A stretch of 64,000 nucleotides of DNA, taken from positions 1-64,000 of the forward strand of contig NZ_JAQFVF010000069.1 of the NCBI RefSeq assembly GCF_027789125.1, given 5' to 3'. Origin of the DNA: Paenibacillus aestuarii. GTDB taxonomy: Bacteria; Bacillota; Bacilli; Paenibacillales; NBRC-103111. This document shows positions 25,652-34,571 of the stretch, piece after piece (positions within the stretch are counted from its first letter, which is position 1; every line of letters begins with the position of its first letter). A program made the translations under genes and the position numbers. The notes under the pieces are model-generated. The model did not search any database, was not told the origin of the DNA, and saw nothing but the letters and a program-made list of their open reading frames with translations.

Positions 25652-26563
25652 ATGGGGGCAACAACTGTTCGCAGAGCTCGAATTGAGCCTATTCTGTTCC
25701 ATACGATTAATGGCATCTTCATGCTCCTTCTTGCTATAGTTACGCTTTATCCTTTCCTTCATACCTTAACGATTTCATTTAATGAAGGTAATGATGCGCT
25801 TCGTGGGGGCATTTATTTATGGCCGCGCTCCTGGTCATTGCAAAATTACAAGGCGATTTTCATTTCTGGTACGATCTATCATGCGGCTTGGATTTCTGTG
25901 GCTCGTACAATTACAATAACTGTACTAGGTGTATTTCTCACCTCTATGCTTGCCTATACACTGGCGCAGCCCCAATATATTTTTCGTAAAATAATAGGTT
26001 TAATATTTGTGTTGACGATGTATTTCAATGCGGGGCTAATTCCCAATTACTTTCTGATTAAAAGCTTGGGACTGTTGAACAACTTCTGGGTATATGTTTT
26101 CCCAGGGATGGTAAGTGCGTTTAATCTTATCGTCATTCGGACGTATATTCGTACCCTCCCATCAGGCTTGGTTGAGTCTGCGAAGATAGACGGAGCAGGT
26201 GATTTCACCATATTTGTACGAATTATACTCCCGCTGTGTAAACCTGTACTAGCGACCATCGCCTTGTTTATTGCAGTTGGCTCTTGGAATTCCTGGTTCG
26301 ATACGTTCCTGTATGCCTCTTCTGATTTGAAGTTGAGTACACTTCAGTATGAAATGATGAAGCTGCTTGGCTCTACGATGAACAGCAACAATGATCCAGG
26401 TCTTCTGGCTGGGGCAAACACGAATCAAACGAAGGCCATGGTTACGCCTGCTTCCATACGGGCGGCGATTACGATTGTGGCGGCGGTTCCGATTCTGTTC
26501 GTGTATCCTTTTCTGCAAAGGTATTTCATCGTCGGTATGAATCTTGGAAGCGTCAAAGAGTAA
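25652..26563 (+). CDS. Sugar ABC transporter permease (LplC/YtcP type)
   Basis: A 303-residue membrane protein with six helices. Start ATG 25652 is 8 bases after AAAGGAG; the ATG at 25646 is too close to it. Typical features are YPFLHTLTISFNE, TMYFNAGLIPNYFLIKSLGL, the EAA loop SAKIDGAGDFTIFVRIILPL and the C-terminal YPFLQRYFIVGMNLGSVKE. It overlaps nothing and is separated from its partner by 13 bases. The transport operon ends with the terminator at 26594-26630. Confidence 0.93.
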   Translation: MGATTVRRARIEPILFHTINGIFMLLLAIVTLYPFLHTLTISFNEGNDALRGGIYLWPRSWSLQNYKAIFISGTIYHAAWISVARTITITVLGVFLTSMLAYTLAQPQYIFRKIIGLIFVLTMYFNAGLIPNYFLIKSLGLLNNFWVYVFPGMVSAFNLIVIRTYIRTLPSGLVESAKIDGAGDFTIFVRIILPLCKPVLATIALFIAVGSWNSWFDTFLYASSDLKLSTLQYEMMKLLGSTMNSNNDPGLLAGANTNQTKAMVTPASIRAAITIVAAVPILFVYPFLQRYFIVGMNLGSVKE

Positions 26564-26593
26564 GACAAAGTATGCGATGTTCATAATCATTTC

Positions 26594-26630
26594 CGTTTCA
26601 GCTCCGAGCTGGGACGGTTTTTGCTTTATT
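26594..26630 (+). terminator. Terminator of the transporter operon
   Basis: Stem CCGT-CAGCTC / GAGCTG-ACGG with symmetric 2-base bulges and TTTTTGCTTTATT tail. A TATAAT at 26649-26654 follows and may be the -10 of the regulator operon. Confidence 0.75.
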
Positions 26631-26689
26631 CAAGCTCATCTAATCCTTTATAATAGTTCATATCTACTTACTGAAATGAGGTGATTCCC

Positions 26690-28207
26690 ATGTTAAGGGT
26701 CATGTTTGCTGATGACGAGCCTTACATGCTAGAGGGACTGCGATCGATGATCGATTGGAATAAACTTGGCTTTGAAGTATGCGGAGAAGCATCGGATGGT
26801 GAAGACGCATTGGCTGTAATAGCGTCAACCCTGCCTCATCTGGTGCTGACGGATGTCCGAATGCCTGTTATAGATGGATTGGAATTGATTGAACAAGCTT
26901 CCGGCCTGCACCCTGAAATGAAATTTATTATTTTGAGTGGGTACGCAGATTTCGAATATGCCAAAAGAGCGATGCGGCATGGTGTGGCCAATTATTTGAT
27001 GAAGCCTTTAATTGAAGATGAGCTTATAGCTGCAGTGGAAGAGATCACGGTTACGATTCGAGAGCGTGAAGCACACAGCCAGTACGAAAGCGCTGCATTG
27101 GAGCGCTTACGATTGGAAGCGATTTCAAGAATGTTACAGGGAGAAATCAGACAGAAATGGATTGAACAGGCGAACGCCTTAATGGATTTTCATGAACGTT
27201 CCAACTTTCGCTGCATCTTGCTAGAGCCTGACATTCAGCCTCATGTCCAAACGGACCTTATGCAGGTTATTGCAGATCGAATAAAGCTTACTCCAACGAC
27301 GCTGCTTCCATTTGGCGTAGGCAAAGAGCGACATGGATTCTTACTAGTCACAGAAACCGAGGGTCGCGATCTTTCTTCTGCGATGATAACTGAGATAATT
27401 GACAGTGTCAGACATAACTGGGGCAGAACGCTCTCCTTTTCGATTAGCGGTGAACACAAGGGACCGCAAGCGTTAAAAGAAGCATTTCGTGAGGGGCTTA
27501 TGGCCGAAATGTGCAAAATCCCTTGTGGAACAGAAGGGATTTACATCTATCAAGGAGAGTGGTCAGCGGAGACGCTGCCTGCATTTGTTGGAATGACGGA
27601 ATCCATCCTAGAGGCCGTAGGGAGAGGGTGTTCAGAAACAGTGCGAACCCACGTACAACACTTATTCATCGCATTTTCGAGGCAGTCTGTATCTGAATCT
27701 TGGTTGTGTGCTTATTTAGGCAACATTAAGCTTGAAATTCTTAAAATGATTGCCCAATTTGGCGGTGATCTTGTGTGGGCCCCAAATTGGTTTGCTCCCA
27801 CCGTTCCAATGGACATTGGCCTCTTGGAACGCAAGGTAACACAAGAAATTCTGCAAGTTACAGAGTGGATTGATCTGAAGAAAGGCGTAGGGCAAGATAA
27901 AGTCGTATCCGCAGCGGGAGACTATATCAAATTGCACTATAGGGAAAAGCTGCAGCTGCAGGTTGTTGCAGAGCACTTTGGACTGAATCCTGCGTACTTT
28001 GGCCAGAGGTTCAAGAAGCAAGTTGGCCTCACCTTCAATGAATATTTACATGTCGTACGAATTGACGAGGCCAAAAAATTACTTCGCCGTGAAGAACTGA
28101 AAATATCCGATGTCGCTCATCGTGTCGGTTACTCGGATTCCGAACAGTTCGTAACCAAGTTCAAGGCACTTACTGGTTTGTTACCCTCTGCCTACAAGAA
28201 GGGCTAA
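26690..28207 (+). CDS. YesN-type response regulator 1 (REC + AraC HTH)
   Basis: A 505-residue regulator. ATG 26690 is 8 bases after GAGGTG. Receiver domain 1-120 with DDE at 8-10, phosphorylation site Asp55 in LTDVRMP and Lys in NYLMKPL. A long linker region follows, then a C-terminal AraC DNA-binding domain (about 405-505) with two helix-turn-helix units: LQLQVVAEHFGLNPAYFGQRF and ISDVAHRVGYSDSEQFVTKF. It probably activates the xylan locus when phosphorylated. It is 25 bases before the kinase gene. Confidence 0.92.
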   Translation: MLRVMFADDEPYMLEGLRSMIDWNKLGFEVCGEASDGEDALAVIASTLPHLVLTDVRMPVIDGLELIEQASGLHPEMKFIILSGYADFEYAKRAMRHGVANYLMKPLIEDELIAAVEEITVTIREREAHSQYESAALERLRLEAISRMLQGEIRQKWIEQANALMDFHERSNFRCILLEPDIQPHVQTDLMQVIADRIKLTPTTLLPFGVGKERHGFLLVTETEGRDLSSAMITEIIDSVRHNWGRTLSFSISGEHKGPQALKEAFREGLMAEMCKIPCGTEGIYIYQGEWSAETLPAFVGMTESILEAVGRGCSETVRTHVQHLFIAFSRQSVSESWLCAYLGNIKLEILKMIAQFGGDLVWAPNWFAPTVPMDIGLLERKVTQEILQVTEWIDLKKGVGQDKVVSAAGDYIKLHYREKLQLQVVAEHFGLNPAYFGQRFKKQVGLTFNEYLHVVRIDEAKKLLRREELKISDVAHRVGYSDSEQFVTKFKALTGLLPSAYKKG

Positions 28208-28232
28208 CCTAGGACTGACAAGGAGAGCAAAG

Positions 28233-30056
28233 ATGAACCGGAAATGGAAACTGTTGCGTATCGTTGATGATATACCCCTAAAATTCAAGTTTCTGATCAT
28301 TTACTTGTTGTGTGTGCTGCTACCGATTTTGTGTATAAACAGCTTATTTTTCTTGCAGGATAGCAAAAATACAGAACGTAGAGAGATGGATAACTTGAGG
28401 ATTTCTATGGATAGGGTCGATAACGAAATCATGCAAATGGTGAACTCAGGTGTTGTGATTGGCAACGCTGTTTCCGCTGATCGTGTATTTAATGAGATGC
28501 TTGAATATACGTACTCGGATAATGTTGCTTATTACGAAGAATACGACAGTTACCTTCGAGACAAATTGGAGCAGTATCCGAATATTTATCCCTACATCTC
28601 TTGGATTGGCGTATACACCTCGAACCCAACGCTATCCAATGGTGGAAGCTACTTTATGCTAAAGCCCAATGATCTGAAGAGTGAATGGTATCAGAAGATG
28701 AACGAAAAGAAAGATAAGGTGACAGTGACCTCTTATTTGGATACGAATCCCATGAATCCTGCGGAGAAATTGGTATATGTCAGTATCATTCGGAAGCTGG
28801 ACAATTTCCCTGACCTCATGAAATTCTCCAAATATCTGCGTATCGATATTCGGATGGATAAGCTGCTGGAGCTGTTTGATAAAGAGCGCAATTACTTGTT
28901 AATCAAGCTCGTGGATGAGGAAAATCGGCTTGTTCTTGAATCGGCAGGTGCGTTTAAGGGAAGTGACTCTTTGCTCCCGACCCTGCCTGTGTCAAAGGAT
29001 TCTCAGCTTATAGGCTTACCTGAGAAGAGCTTTGTCAGTCCTCTCAGTAGCGCTAGTTATATGCATAACTGGCGGCTAGTCGGAATTCCGGAGGGAAGTC
29101 GAATCGCGGAGGAAAGAAAGGGGGTTATCCACTTCTTTATCTGGCTGACGCTCATTAGTACGATCATACCGACGATATTGATTTACATCATTATGCACTC
29201 TTTTAATTTCCGGGTAAGAAAGCTTTCCAAGCATATGCAGTTGGTGAAAAACGAGAGGTTTGAACCCATTACGATGTATGAAGGAAAAGATGAAATCGGT
29301 AATCTTCTTCGCAGCTTTAATTTGATGACGAAGAAAATTCGCAATTTAATTAACGATGTGTACAAGCTCGAAATTCAAAAAAAAGATTTGGAGCTGGAAC
29401 GCGTACAGGCCGAGCTGAATTATTTGCAAAGCCAGGTAGATCCTCATTTTCTGTTCAATACGTTAAATGCGATTCTTGTCGTATGCAAGAAATATCGCTA
29501 TGAACATGTGATAGAAATTATTCAAAACTTGTCCCAGATTTTGAGAAGGCTGCTACACTGGAAGGAGGATTTGGTGACGGTAGAAGAAGAGCTAAGCTTC
29601 ACTGATATGTACCTCCAGATCGAGAAGTTCAGATTTCAAGATCGGTTTCAATATGAATTGTCCGTTGACGAATCTGTTCTATTGTATCGAATTCCGAAGA
29701 TGAGCATTCAATCGCTGGTTGAGAACTCTTGCAAGCATGGGCTTCAATCGGTAAAAGGGAATCGCAGGATTCGGATATCTGTAGAAAGAGCAGGGATGAA
29801 CATGCTCATGAAGGTCGAAGATAACGGAATCGGTATGAATAGCGCAAAACTGGATGAAATTGTTCAAAGTCTGTATAAGGGAGAAGACAACGGCAAGAAC
29901 GTCGGACTTCGCAATGTGTATCGTCGTTTAAACCTGTTTTATGCGGATCGCTCTTTGTTCCAAATGGAAAGCATCCCCTTCGAAAAAACAAGTGTTACCA
30001 TACAAATTCCTCTGAATCTCATTAGGAAACAAGAGGAGGTTAGCAAACATGTTTAA
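28233..30056 (+). CDS. YesM-type sensor histidine kinase
   Basis: A 607-residue membrane kinase. Transmembrane helix 1 at about 18-41, an extracytoplasmic sensor domain to about 295, helix 2 at about 296-322, HAMP, then the kinase core with the phosphoacceptor His405 in DPHFLFNTLNAIL, and the ATPase domain with N-box SLVENSCKHGL, G1 VEDNGIGM and the terminal GLRNVYRRL. AAGGAGAG precedes ATG. Such kinases sense extracellular oligosaccharides, often with the binding protein. Its stop overlaps the second response regulator by 8 bases, so coupling is tighter to that partner than to the upstream regulator. Confidence 0.94.
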   Translation: MNRKWKLLRIVDDIPLKFKFLIIYLLCVLLPILCINSLFFLQDSKNTERREMDNLRISMDRVDNEIMQMVNSGVVIGNAVSADRVFNEMLEYTYSDNVAYYEEYDSYLRDKLEQYPNIYPYISWIGVYTSNPTLSNGGSYFMLKPNDLKSEWYQKMNEKKDKVTVTSYLDTNPMNPAEKLVYVSIIRKLDNFPDLMKFSKYLRIDIRMDKLLELFDKERNYLLIKLVDEENRLVLESAGAFKGSDSLLPTLPVSKDSQLIGLPEKSFVSPLSSASYMHNWRLVGIPEGSRIAEERKGVIHFFIWLTLISTIIPTILIYIIMHSFNFRVRKLSKHMQLVKNERFEPITMYEGKDEIGNLLRSFNLMTKKIRNLINDVYKLEIQKKDLELERVQAELNYLQSQVDPHFLFNTLNAILVVCKKYRYEHVIEIIQNLSQILRRLLHWKEDLVTVEEELSFTDMYLQIEKFRFQDRFQYELSVDESVLLYRIPKMSIQSLVENSCKHGLQSVKGNRRIRISVERAGMNMLMKVEDNGIGMNSAKLDEIVQSLYKGEDNGKNVGLRNVYRRLNLFYADRSLFQMESIPFEKTSVTIQIPLNLIRKQEEVSKHV

Positions 30057-31557
30057 AGTTATTTTGGTGGACGACGAGCCTTTCGCCTTGGAAGGCATAA
30101 AGCTCATGGTCGAATGGGAGGAGCTTGGCTTTGAAATCGTAGAAATGTGCGAAAACGGCGAAGAAGCCTTAGCTTGCATTGAAGCCTGTAAGCCTGATCT
30201 CGTAGTGACGGATATTCGGATGCCGGTAATTGATGGATTAGAATTGATCGATCGGGTGCAAAAGGCAGGGAACGATCCGGTATTCATCATTTTAAGCGGC
30301 TACAATGATTTCGAATATGCTCGGTCTGCCCTGAGGTACGGGGTAAAGCATTATTTGCTTAAACCGGCTTTGGATAGGGAATGGGAGACTGTCATTCAAT
30401 TAGTTATTGATCAGCTGCAGCACCGAGAACAGCAAAGGGTACGCCAAGACCTCGTTGCCGACCGTCTAGTACCGACTCTTCTTGCTCAGATTCTTAGGGG
30501 GGAAATATCGGCAACAGACGGGAACGTAGGGGGGATATTAGATCCCTTGGAACAAGGAGATCATGGCTGGAGGTATATTCATGTCGAATGGCTTAGCAGC
30601 TCAGAACAGGAGCTGGATGCCCGTTACTTCCTTTCGCGTAAAGCACATGCAATCGACTTGTTTGGGAATCAGGAGGGGCTTGTCATGCCGTCTGCACCTG
30701 ATATCGAGGAGTGGGCTCACCAGGTATACGAAGATCTGCGTGAGCAAGGTATCGAATGCTGCCTTTCGATAGGACCACGAGTGGACTCCCTCCGTCATAT
30801 AGAAGATTCGTATGCAGGTGCTCTAGAGACATCAGTGTATCATTTCTTTCATATATCCGGTGGTCCCCTTGATTACGATAAGGTTCATCACAAGCAAGCT
30901 AGCAGTTATGATCTTAATTCGATTTCTATCGTAGATGACATTCAAAGTGCAATCGAGGCGCTTCAGGATAAGCGGGTTGAGGATCTAATTAAGCAACTGT
31001 TTGTGACACTGTTTGCTAACAAAACGGCCCGGGAAGTCGTTCATTTGCTGGTCATTCGCATTGTTTTGAAAAGCGCTGCCGTCATGCGGGAGATGGGTAT
31101 TGACTCGGAAGCGCTGCCTCGAATTCGCGATTTTTTGAGAAGAGAGCATCGTTCCTTGAAGGAAGTGGAGGAATCGCTGCAGCTGTATGTGCAGACTTAT
31201 ATGGGCCAGTTGAAGCAGCATAAAGAGAAATTCTCCGGCCATCCGCTTCGGATGATAGATCGTTATATCCAGGAGCATTATCGGGAACCACTGACAATTA
31301 AAGATATTGGAGAACGGTTCTTCATGAACCCAGTTTACTTAGGCCAAGCGTTCATGAAGAGGAACGGCGTAGGCATTATTGAGTATATCCATGACTTGCG
31401 TATTAATGAGGCGAAGCGTATGCTACGCGAATCGGATGAGACGATTCGTCTGATCTCGGAGCAGATCGGATACATGCACTATCATCATTTCCTTAAAGAG
31501 TTTGAGAAACGTGTATCTGAAAAGCCCGCTGTCTATAGACATTTAAGCAAAGCCTGA
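30049..31557 (+). CDS. YesN-type response regulator 2 (REC + AraC HTH)
   Basis: A 502-residue regulator with the same layout as the gene before the kinase. Receiver with DDE at 8-10, Asp55 in VTDIRMP and Lys in YLLKPA; AraC domain about 400-502 with ITIKDIGERFFMNP-like first helix-turn-helix and ISEQIGYMHYHHFLKEF second. GAGGAGG is 9 bases before ATG 30049, inside the kinase gene. Both regulators keep the phosphorylatable Asp. Having two full regulators for one kinase suggests either two output promoters or a recent duplication. Confidence 0.92.
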   Translation: MFKVILVDDEPFALEGIKLMVEWEELGFEIVEMCENGEEALACIEACKPDLVVTDIRMPVIDGLELIDRVQKAGNDPVFIILSGYNDFEYARSALRYGVKHYLLKPALDREWETVIQLVIDQLQHREQQRVRQDLVADRLVPTLLAQILRGEISATDGNVGGILDPLEQGDHGWRYIHVEWLSSSEQELDARYFLSRKAHAIDLFGNQEGLVMPSAPDIEEWAHQVYEDLREQGIECCLSIGPRVDSLRHIEDSYAGALETSVYHFFHISGGPLDYDKVHHKQASSYDLNSISIVDDIQSAIEALQDKRVEDLIKQLFVTLFANKTAREVVHLLVIRIVLKSAAVMREMGIDSEALPRIRDFLRREHRSLKEVEESLQLYVQTYMGQLKQHKEKFSGHPLRMIDRYIQEHYREPLTIKDIGERFFMNPVYLGQAFMKRNGVGIIEYIHDLRINEAKRMLRESDETIRLISEQIGYMHYHHFLKEFEKRVSEKPAVYRHLSKA

Positions 31558-31808
31558 AGGACGCCCCAATTCTGCGAATTGGTGATTGAACGGAAAGGAT
31601 GAAGGACGTGTATATTTTTTCTAAGAGATACACGTCTATTTGCTATGTGCTATGAGTGCGAATGGAAACAGCATATATAATCTTGAAGGGTTTTCATGAA
31701 TAGGGGGGGAGAGAACTTTAATCTGTGTATGGTAAGTGTATTCAGGTTCTATATCATATAACATAAAGGCCTGTTTAAAGAGGGTATGATGAGGAGGTTT
31801 GCCAATCT
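31558..31808. other. Short intergenic region with two dyads
   Basis: Contains the perfect inverted repeat CCAATTC-TGC-GAATTGG at 31565-31581 and an 8-bp stem ACGTGTAT / ATACACGT at 31606-31635. Neither has a clear T-tract. TATAAT at 31676-31681 may be the xylanase -10, but I see no good -35. Confidence 0.45.
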
Positions 31809-32807
31809 ATGTATAACAAGGTACCGAATTTGCACGAGGCTTATCATGGCATATTCAGAATCGGGGCTGCTGTTAGTCCGAAGACCATCCGATCCGAGGG
31901 GGACTTCATCGCCAGGCATTACAACAGTATTACCGCGGAGAACCAGATGAAGTTCGAGGAGATCCATCCAGAGGAAGAGCGGTATACGTTTGAGGCGGCG
32001 GATGAACTAATGGAATTCGCCTTGCAGAACGGAATTGCCGTTCGGGGGCATACGATGGTCTGGCATAATCAAACCTCCGATTGGGTGTTTGAAGGCCCTT
32101 CTGGCGGTCCTGCCGACAAAGATCTGGTCCTCTTGCGGATGAAGGAGCATATCCGTATGGTTGCCAGTCGTTATAAGGGCAAGGTTTATGCGTGGGACGT
32201 GGTTAATGAAGCAATCGAAGACAAGGCAGACCTGGTGATGCGAAGTACCAAATGGCTGGATATACTCGGGGAGGATTATATCCGGCATGCCTTCGAGGCG
32301 GCACATGAAGCTGATCCGAATGCGCTTCTGTTCTATAACGATTACAACGAGACAGAGCCGGTCAAGCGGTCTAAGATTTATAACCTTGTCCGTTCCTTGA
32401 AGGAGAAGGGGGTTCCTATCCATGGAATCGGCATGCAGGGTCATTGGAACATCCATGGTCCTTCCGTGGATGAAATTCGGCAAGCGATTGAACTTTACGC
32501 ATCCCTCGATCTGCAGCTCCACATCACCGAGTTGGATATTTCCATGTTCCACTTTGAGGACAGGCGGACCGATCTGACAGCGCCAACCGTGCAAATGGTG
32601 GAGCTGCAGCAGAGGCGTTACGAGGAAATCTTCGGGCTTTTTAAGGAATATCGGGGTGTCATTACGTCGGTAACGTTCTGGGGAGCCGCTGACAACTATA
32701 CTTGGTTGGACAACTTCCCGGTTCGCGGCCGTAAGAATTGGCCGTTTCTATTCGATGTGAATCTTCAGCCTAAGCAGGCATTTTGGCGTGTAATCGGGGA
32801 GGCCTGA
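31809..32807 (+). CDS. Intracellular GH10 endo-1,4-beta-xylanase
   Basis: A 332-residue glycoside hydrolase family 10 enzyme without a signal peptide, so it acts in the cytoplasm on imported xylo-oligosaccharides. Catalytic acid/base Glu134 lies in AWDVVNEAIED and nucleophile Glu241 in HITELDIS; substrate-site motifs TAENQMKFE, GHTMVWHNQ and TFWGAADNYTW are intact. GAGGAGG lies 11 bases before ATG. The gene follows the two-component genes and precedes a strong terminator. The arrangement recalls the aldouronate-utilisation cluster of Paenibacillus sp. JDR-2, but no alpha-glucuronidase gene is seen here. Confidence 0.95.
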   Translation: MYNKVPNLHEAYHGIFRIGAAVSPKTIRSEGDFIARHYNSITAENQMKFEEIHPEEERYTFEAADELMEFALQNGIAVRGHTMVWHNQTSDWVFEGPSGGPADKDLVLLRMKEHIRMVASRYKGKVYAWDVVNEAIEDKADLVMRSTKWLDILGEDYIRHAFEAAHEADPNALLFYNDYNETEPVKRSKIYNLVRSLKEKGVPIHGIGMQGHWNIHGPSVDEIRQAIELYASLDLQLHITELDISMFHFEDRRTDLTAPTVQMVELQQRRYEEIFGLFKEYRGVITSVTFWGAADNYTWLDNFPVRGRKNWPFLFDVNLQPKQAFWRVIGEA

Positions 32808-32900
32808 GTAGTAGAAAGATATTGGAATAAATTTGTGAGCGATTGCAAAGGGTTTGGACAGATTTCATTATAGAGGGAGAAATTCATTACCTCATTAATT

Positions 32901-32930
32901 GCCGCGAAAATCGCGGCTATTTTGTTTTAT
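32901..32930 (+). terminator. Rho-independent terminator after the xylanase
   Basis: Perfect 7-bp stem GCCGCGA / TCGCGGC with a 3-base loop, then TATTTTGTTTT. Confidence 0.88.
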
Positions 32931-32935
32931 GGGAT

Positions 32936-32969
32936 AAAGTTCTTGTCAAAACCAAATGACAAGAACTTT
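32936..32969. repeat. Dyad hairpin with arms GTTCTTGTCA / TGACAAGAAC (copy 2)
   Basis: Thirteen-base perfect arms AAAGTTCTTGTCA / TGACAAGAACTTT with an 8-base loop. The inner ten bases of each arm are identical to the element at 11107-11141. It sits directly after the xylanase terminator. Confidence 0.65.
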
Positions 32970-33122
32970 GTCCCATTCCCGACGGAAGATCAGTAGGAGT
33001 ATTTTCTAAATGAATTAAGCTCCCTCGGAATGATTCAGTTTTATCACTCAGGCTCATGAATTCGTAGGATATCACCCTGTAGTAAATCTTCCAAATTGTC
33101 CAATCAATCTCGTTTTGTCAAA

Positions 33123-33131
33123 CATATCTTA
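33123..33131 (+). promoter_or_regulatory. Sigma-K-like -10 element
   Basis: CATATCTTA fits the mother-cell sigma-K -10 form CATANNNTA, 30 bases before the likely start of an exosporium-type gene. The expected AC at -35 was not clearly found, so confidence is limited. Confidence 0.4.
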
Positions 33132-33160
33132 GAATATATCAAACAAGAGGAGTGGATATT

Positions 33161-33586
33161 TTGGTACGTGTACTCGATAAAGCTGCTGTCCAGCCGCGCC
33201 GCAGATTCAACTTAGCAAACTCATTTATTATCAGACGTTCGCCAGCAAGATCTCGCCTTGCAACAATCACATTGCGGATTCCAATGAATTCTCAACCTAA
33301 TCGGGTAGATTTAGTAGCAACCGTAGGTGTACGAGGTGTTACTGGCATTGCGCAAGTTCTCTTTAGAATCTTCCGCGATGGAAGAGAGATTTTCAACACA
33401 CAAGTAGGTATAGAATCAACGGGTTCTGAACAAAATTATGCTGTTACATTCCAGGCGGAAGATAGAAATGTAAGAGTGGGTTCCCATGTTTATACAGTCA
33501 CGGCAGAAAACCGTACTGCAAATACAAGAGCCGATGTTGTTGGGCCTATATCGTTAAGTGGATTAGCCGTTCAAACGAGAACTTAA
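33161..33586 (+). CDS. ExsC-like exosporium/spore-surface protein
   Basis: A 141-residue protein starting MVRVLDKAAVQPRRRFN. I place the start at TTG 33161, 9 bases after AAGAGGA; the GTG at 33152 abuts that site. It is a predicted beta-sandwich: strand pattern ITLRIPMNSQPNRVDLVATV, then QVLFRIFRDGREIF, then the ending VVGPISLSGLAVQT. This matches the layout I know for exosporium protein C of the Bacillus cereus group, where the VGPxxxxGxA end is characteristic. It has no signal peptide, as expected for a protein assembled onto the spore from the mother cell. A terminator follows. Confidence 0.7.
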   Translation: MVRVLDKAAVQPRRRFNLANSFIIRRSPARSRLATITLRIPMNSQPNRVDLVATVGVRGVTGIAQVLFRIFRDGREIFNTQVGIESTGSEQNYAVTFQAEDRNVRVGSHVYTVTAENRTANTRADVVGPISLSGLAVQTRT

Positions 33587-33614
33587 AATGAGTCTCTAGG
33601 GTTTACTAAGCAAA

Positions 33615-33653
33615 AGCAGCTCGTTCCTCGTCAGGTGGAAGAGCTGTTTTTCT
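33615..33653 (+). terminator. Rho-independent terminator
   Basis: Stem CAGCTC-TTCC / GGAA-GAGCTG with TTTTTCT tail, 30 bases after the ExsC-like stop. Confidence 0.75.
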
Positions 33654-33938
33654 ATTGATGTCCTAAGAATGAGTAAAGAGGGATGACCCGACAGTACATA
33701 AGTGATGCTTGCTATTGCCGCAATATGGAAATTATATAGTTTTAGAAAAGTCCCACTGCACGGCATTTAAATGTCGATAGTGATCTTAGTCCGCAATTTA
33801 TTTTATGATGATGTGCCGGTGGTTCGAATAACTCCCTGGTCACATCCTGAGTCGAAAAATCGAGTTCTCATCAAAGATCATTTGGAATAACGTGGGCACA
33901 TACGGCAGCAATATATCCTCTAAAAGTGCTTTTAATGA

Positions 33939-34067
33939 CCTGGCATTGTCACCGCCGATCACTTGCTCGACGGTAAAACTGTCGGTAATCTTACGACTAA
34001 CTCGCTAAAGATAAACGCTATTTCGCCTTATAACCTTAAAAAGTGGCTGTCCGACAACGGGTATTAA
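33939..34067 (+). pseudogene. Unidentified C-terminal gene remnant
   Basis: An open frame without start reads GIVTADHLLDGKTVGNLTTN then SLKINAISPYNLKKWLSDNG and Y before TAA 34065-34067. The composition is protein-like and a terminator stands directly after it, so it looks like the surviving 3' end of a deleted gene. Family not recognised. Confidence 0.4.
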
Positions 34068-34078
34068 TAAATCAAAGC

Positions 34079-34110
34079 AAAACGATCGACGAAAAACGGT
34101 CGTTTTTTTC
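34079..34110 (+). terminator. Rho-independent terminator of the lost gene
   Basis: Stem AAACGATCG / CGGTCGTTT (one G-T pair) with an 8-base loop and TTTT tail, 12 bases after the remnant's stop. Confidence 0.75.
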
Positions 34111-34267
34111 TAATATTGCTTTCCTCGACGACCTAATGGCTGTAGTTCCAAGTCGGGCATCGGTAGCCCCGGAACCGACCCGGCAGCTATCAGTAAGGGC
34201 ACGGCGCGTCCTTGCCAGGTGCGGGAACTTATCGATCATACCGCTTATATATTTTACATTGGAAACA

Positions 34268-34438
34268 CTAGCTCCAATTTTTAGGCTCAACTTTATTTTT
34301 CCTCTTAAAAAATCTCTTGATTTTGTTTTCTCGCTGTCTTTTTTCAAGGATTCGTTTGATGCCATATATTAGTACCTTTGGTCTCATTTCATCATCGTGT
34401 TTGAGATTTTGTAGTTCTTCGTAAAAGTCATTTGGCAT
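34268..34438 (-). CDS. Candidate 56-residue basic protein
   Basis: Reading the minus strand from ATG 34438 gives MPNDFYEELQNLKHDDEMRP followed by a Lys/Arg-rich helical part (IYGIKRILEKRQRENKIKRF) and ending EPKNWS. AAGGA lies 9 bases before the start, a good ribosome site. The acidic N-terminus and strongly basic C-terminus are typical of real small proteins rather than chance frames. I do not recognise the family; a nucleic-acid-binding role is only suggested by the charge. Confidence 0.5.
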   Translation of the reverse strand: MPNDFYEELQNLKHDDEMRPKVLIYGIKRILEKRQRENKIKRFFKRKNKVEPKNWS

Positions 34439-34571
34439 AAGTTGTCATCCTTGCTGTTATGGTAATAGCTTATATTACTACAAATTTCGACATTCCGTTT
34501 AAAAATAAGGCCGTAGGGAAACGGTCAGTTTTCCTAAATATTAAAGGTGGTTCGTCCATGCTGGCTGCGGT

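Larger units (their letters stand above)
33654..34267. other. Degenerate intergenic stretch
   Basis: Six hundred bases with no intact gene; it contains the unidentified gene tail at 33939-34067 and its terminator (listed). The open frame on the minus strand at 34072-34365 overlaps a better candidate and is not called. Confidence 0.5.

Noticed and set aside
31565..31581. Perfect palindrome after the second response regulator as a terminator
   Set aside because: There is no T-tract after it; it is noted only as a dyad in the intergenic entry.
34072..34365. 97-codon minus-strand frame
   Set aside because: It overlaps the 56-residue candidate in another frame, lacks a ribosome site and runs antisense through a terminator.
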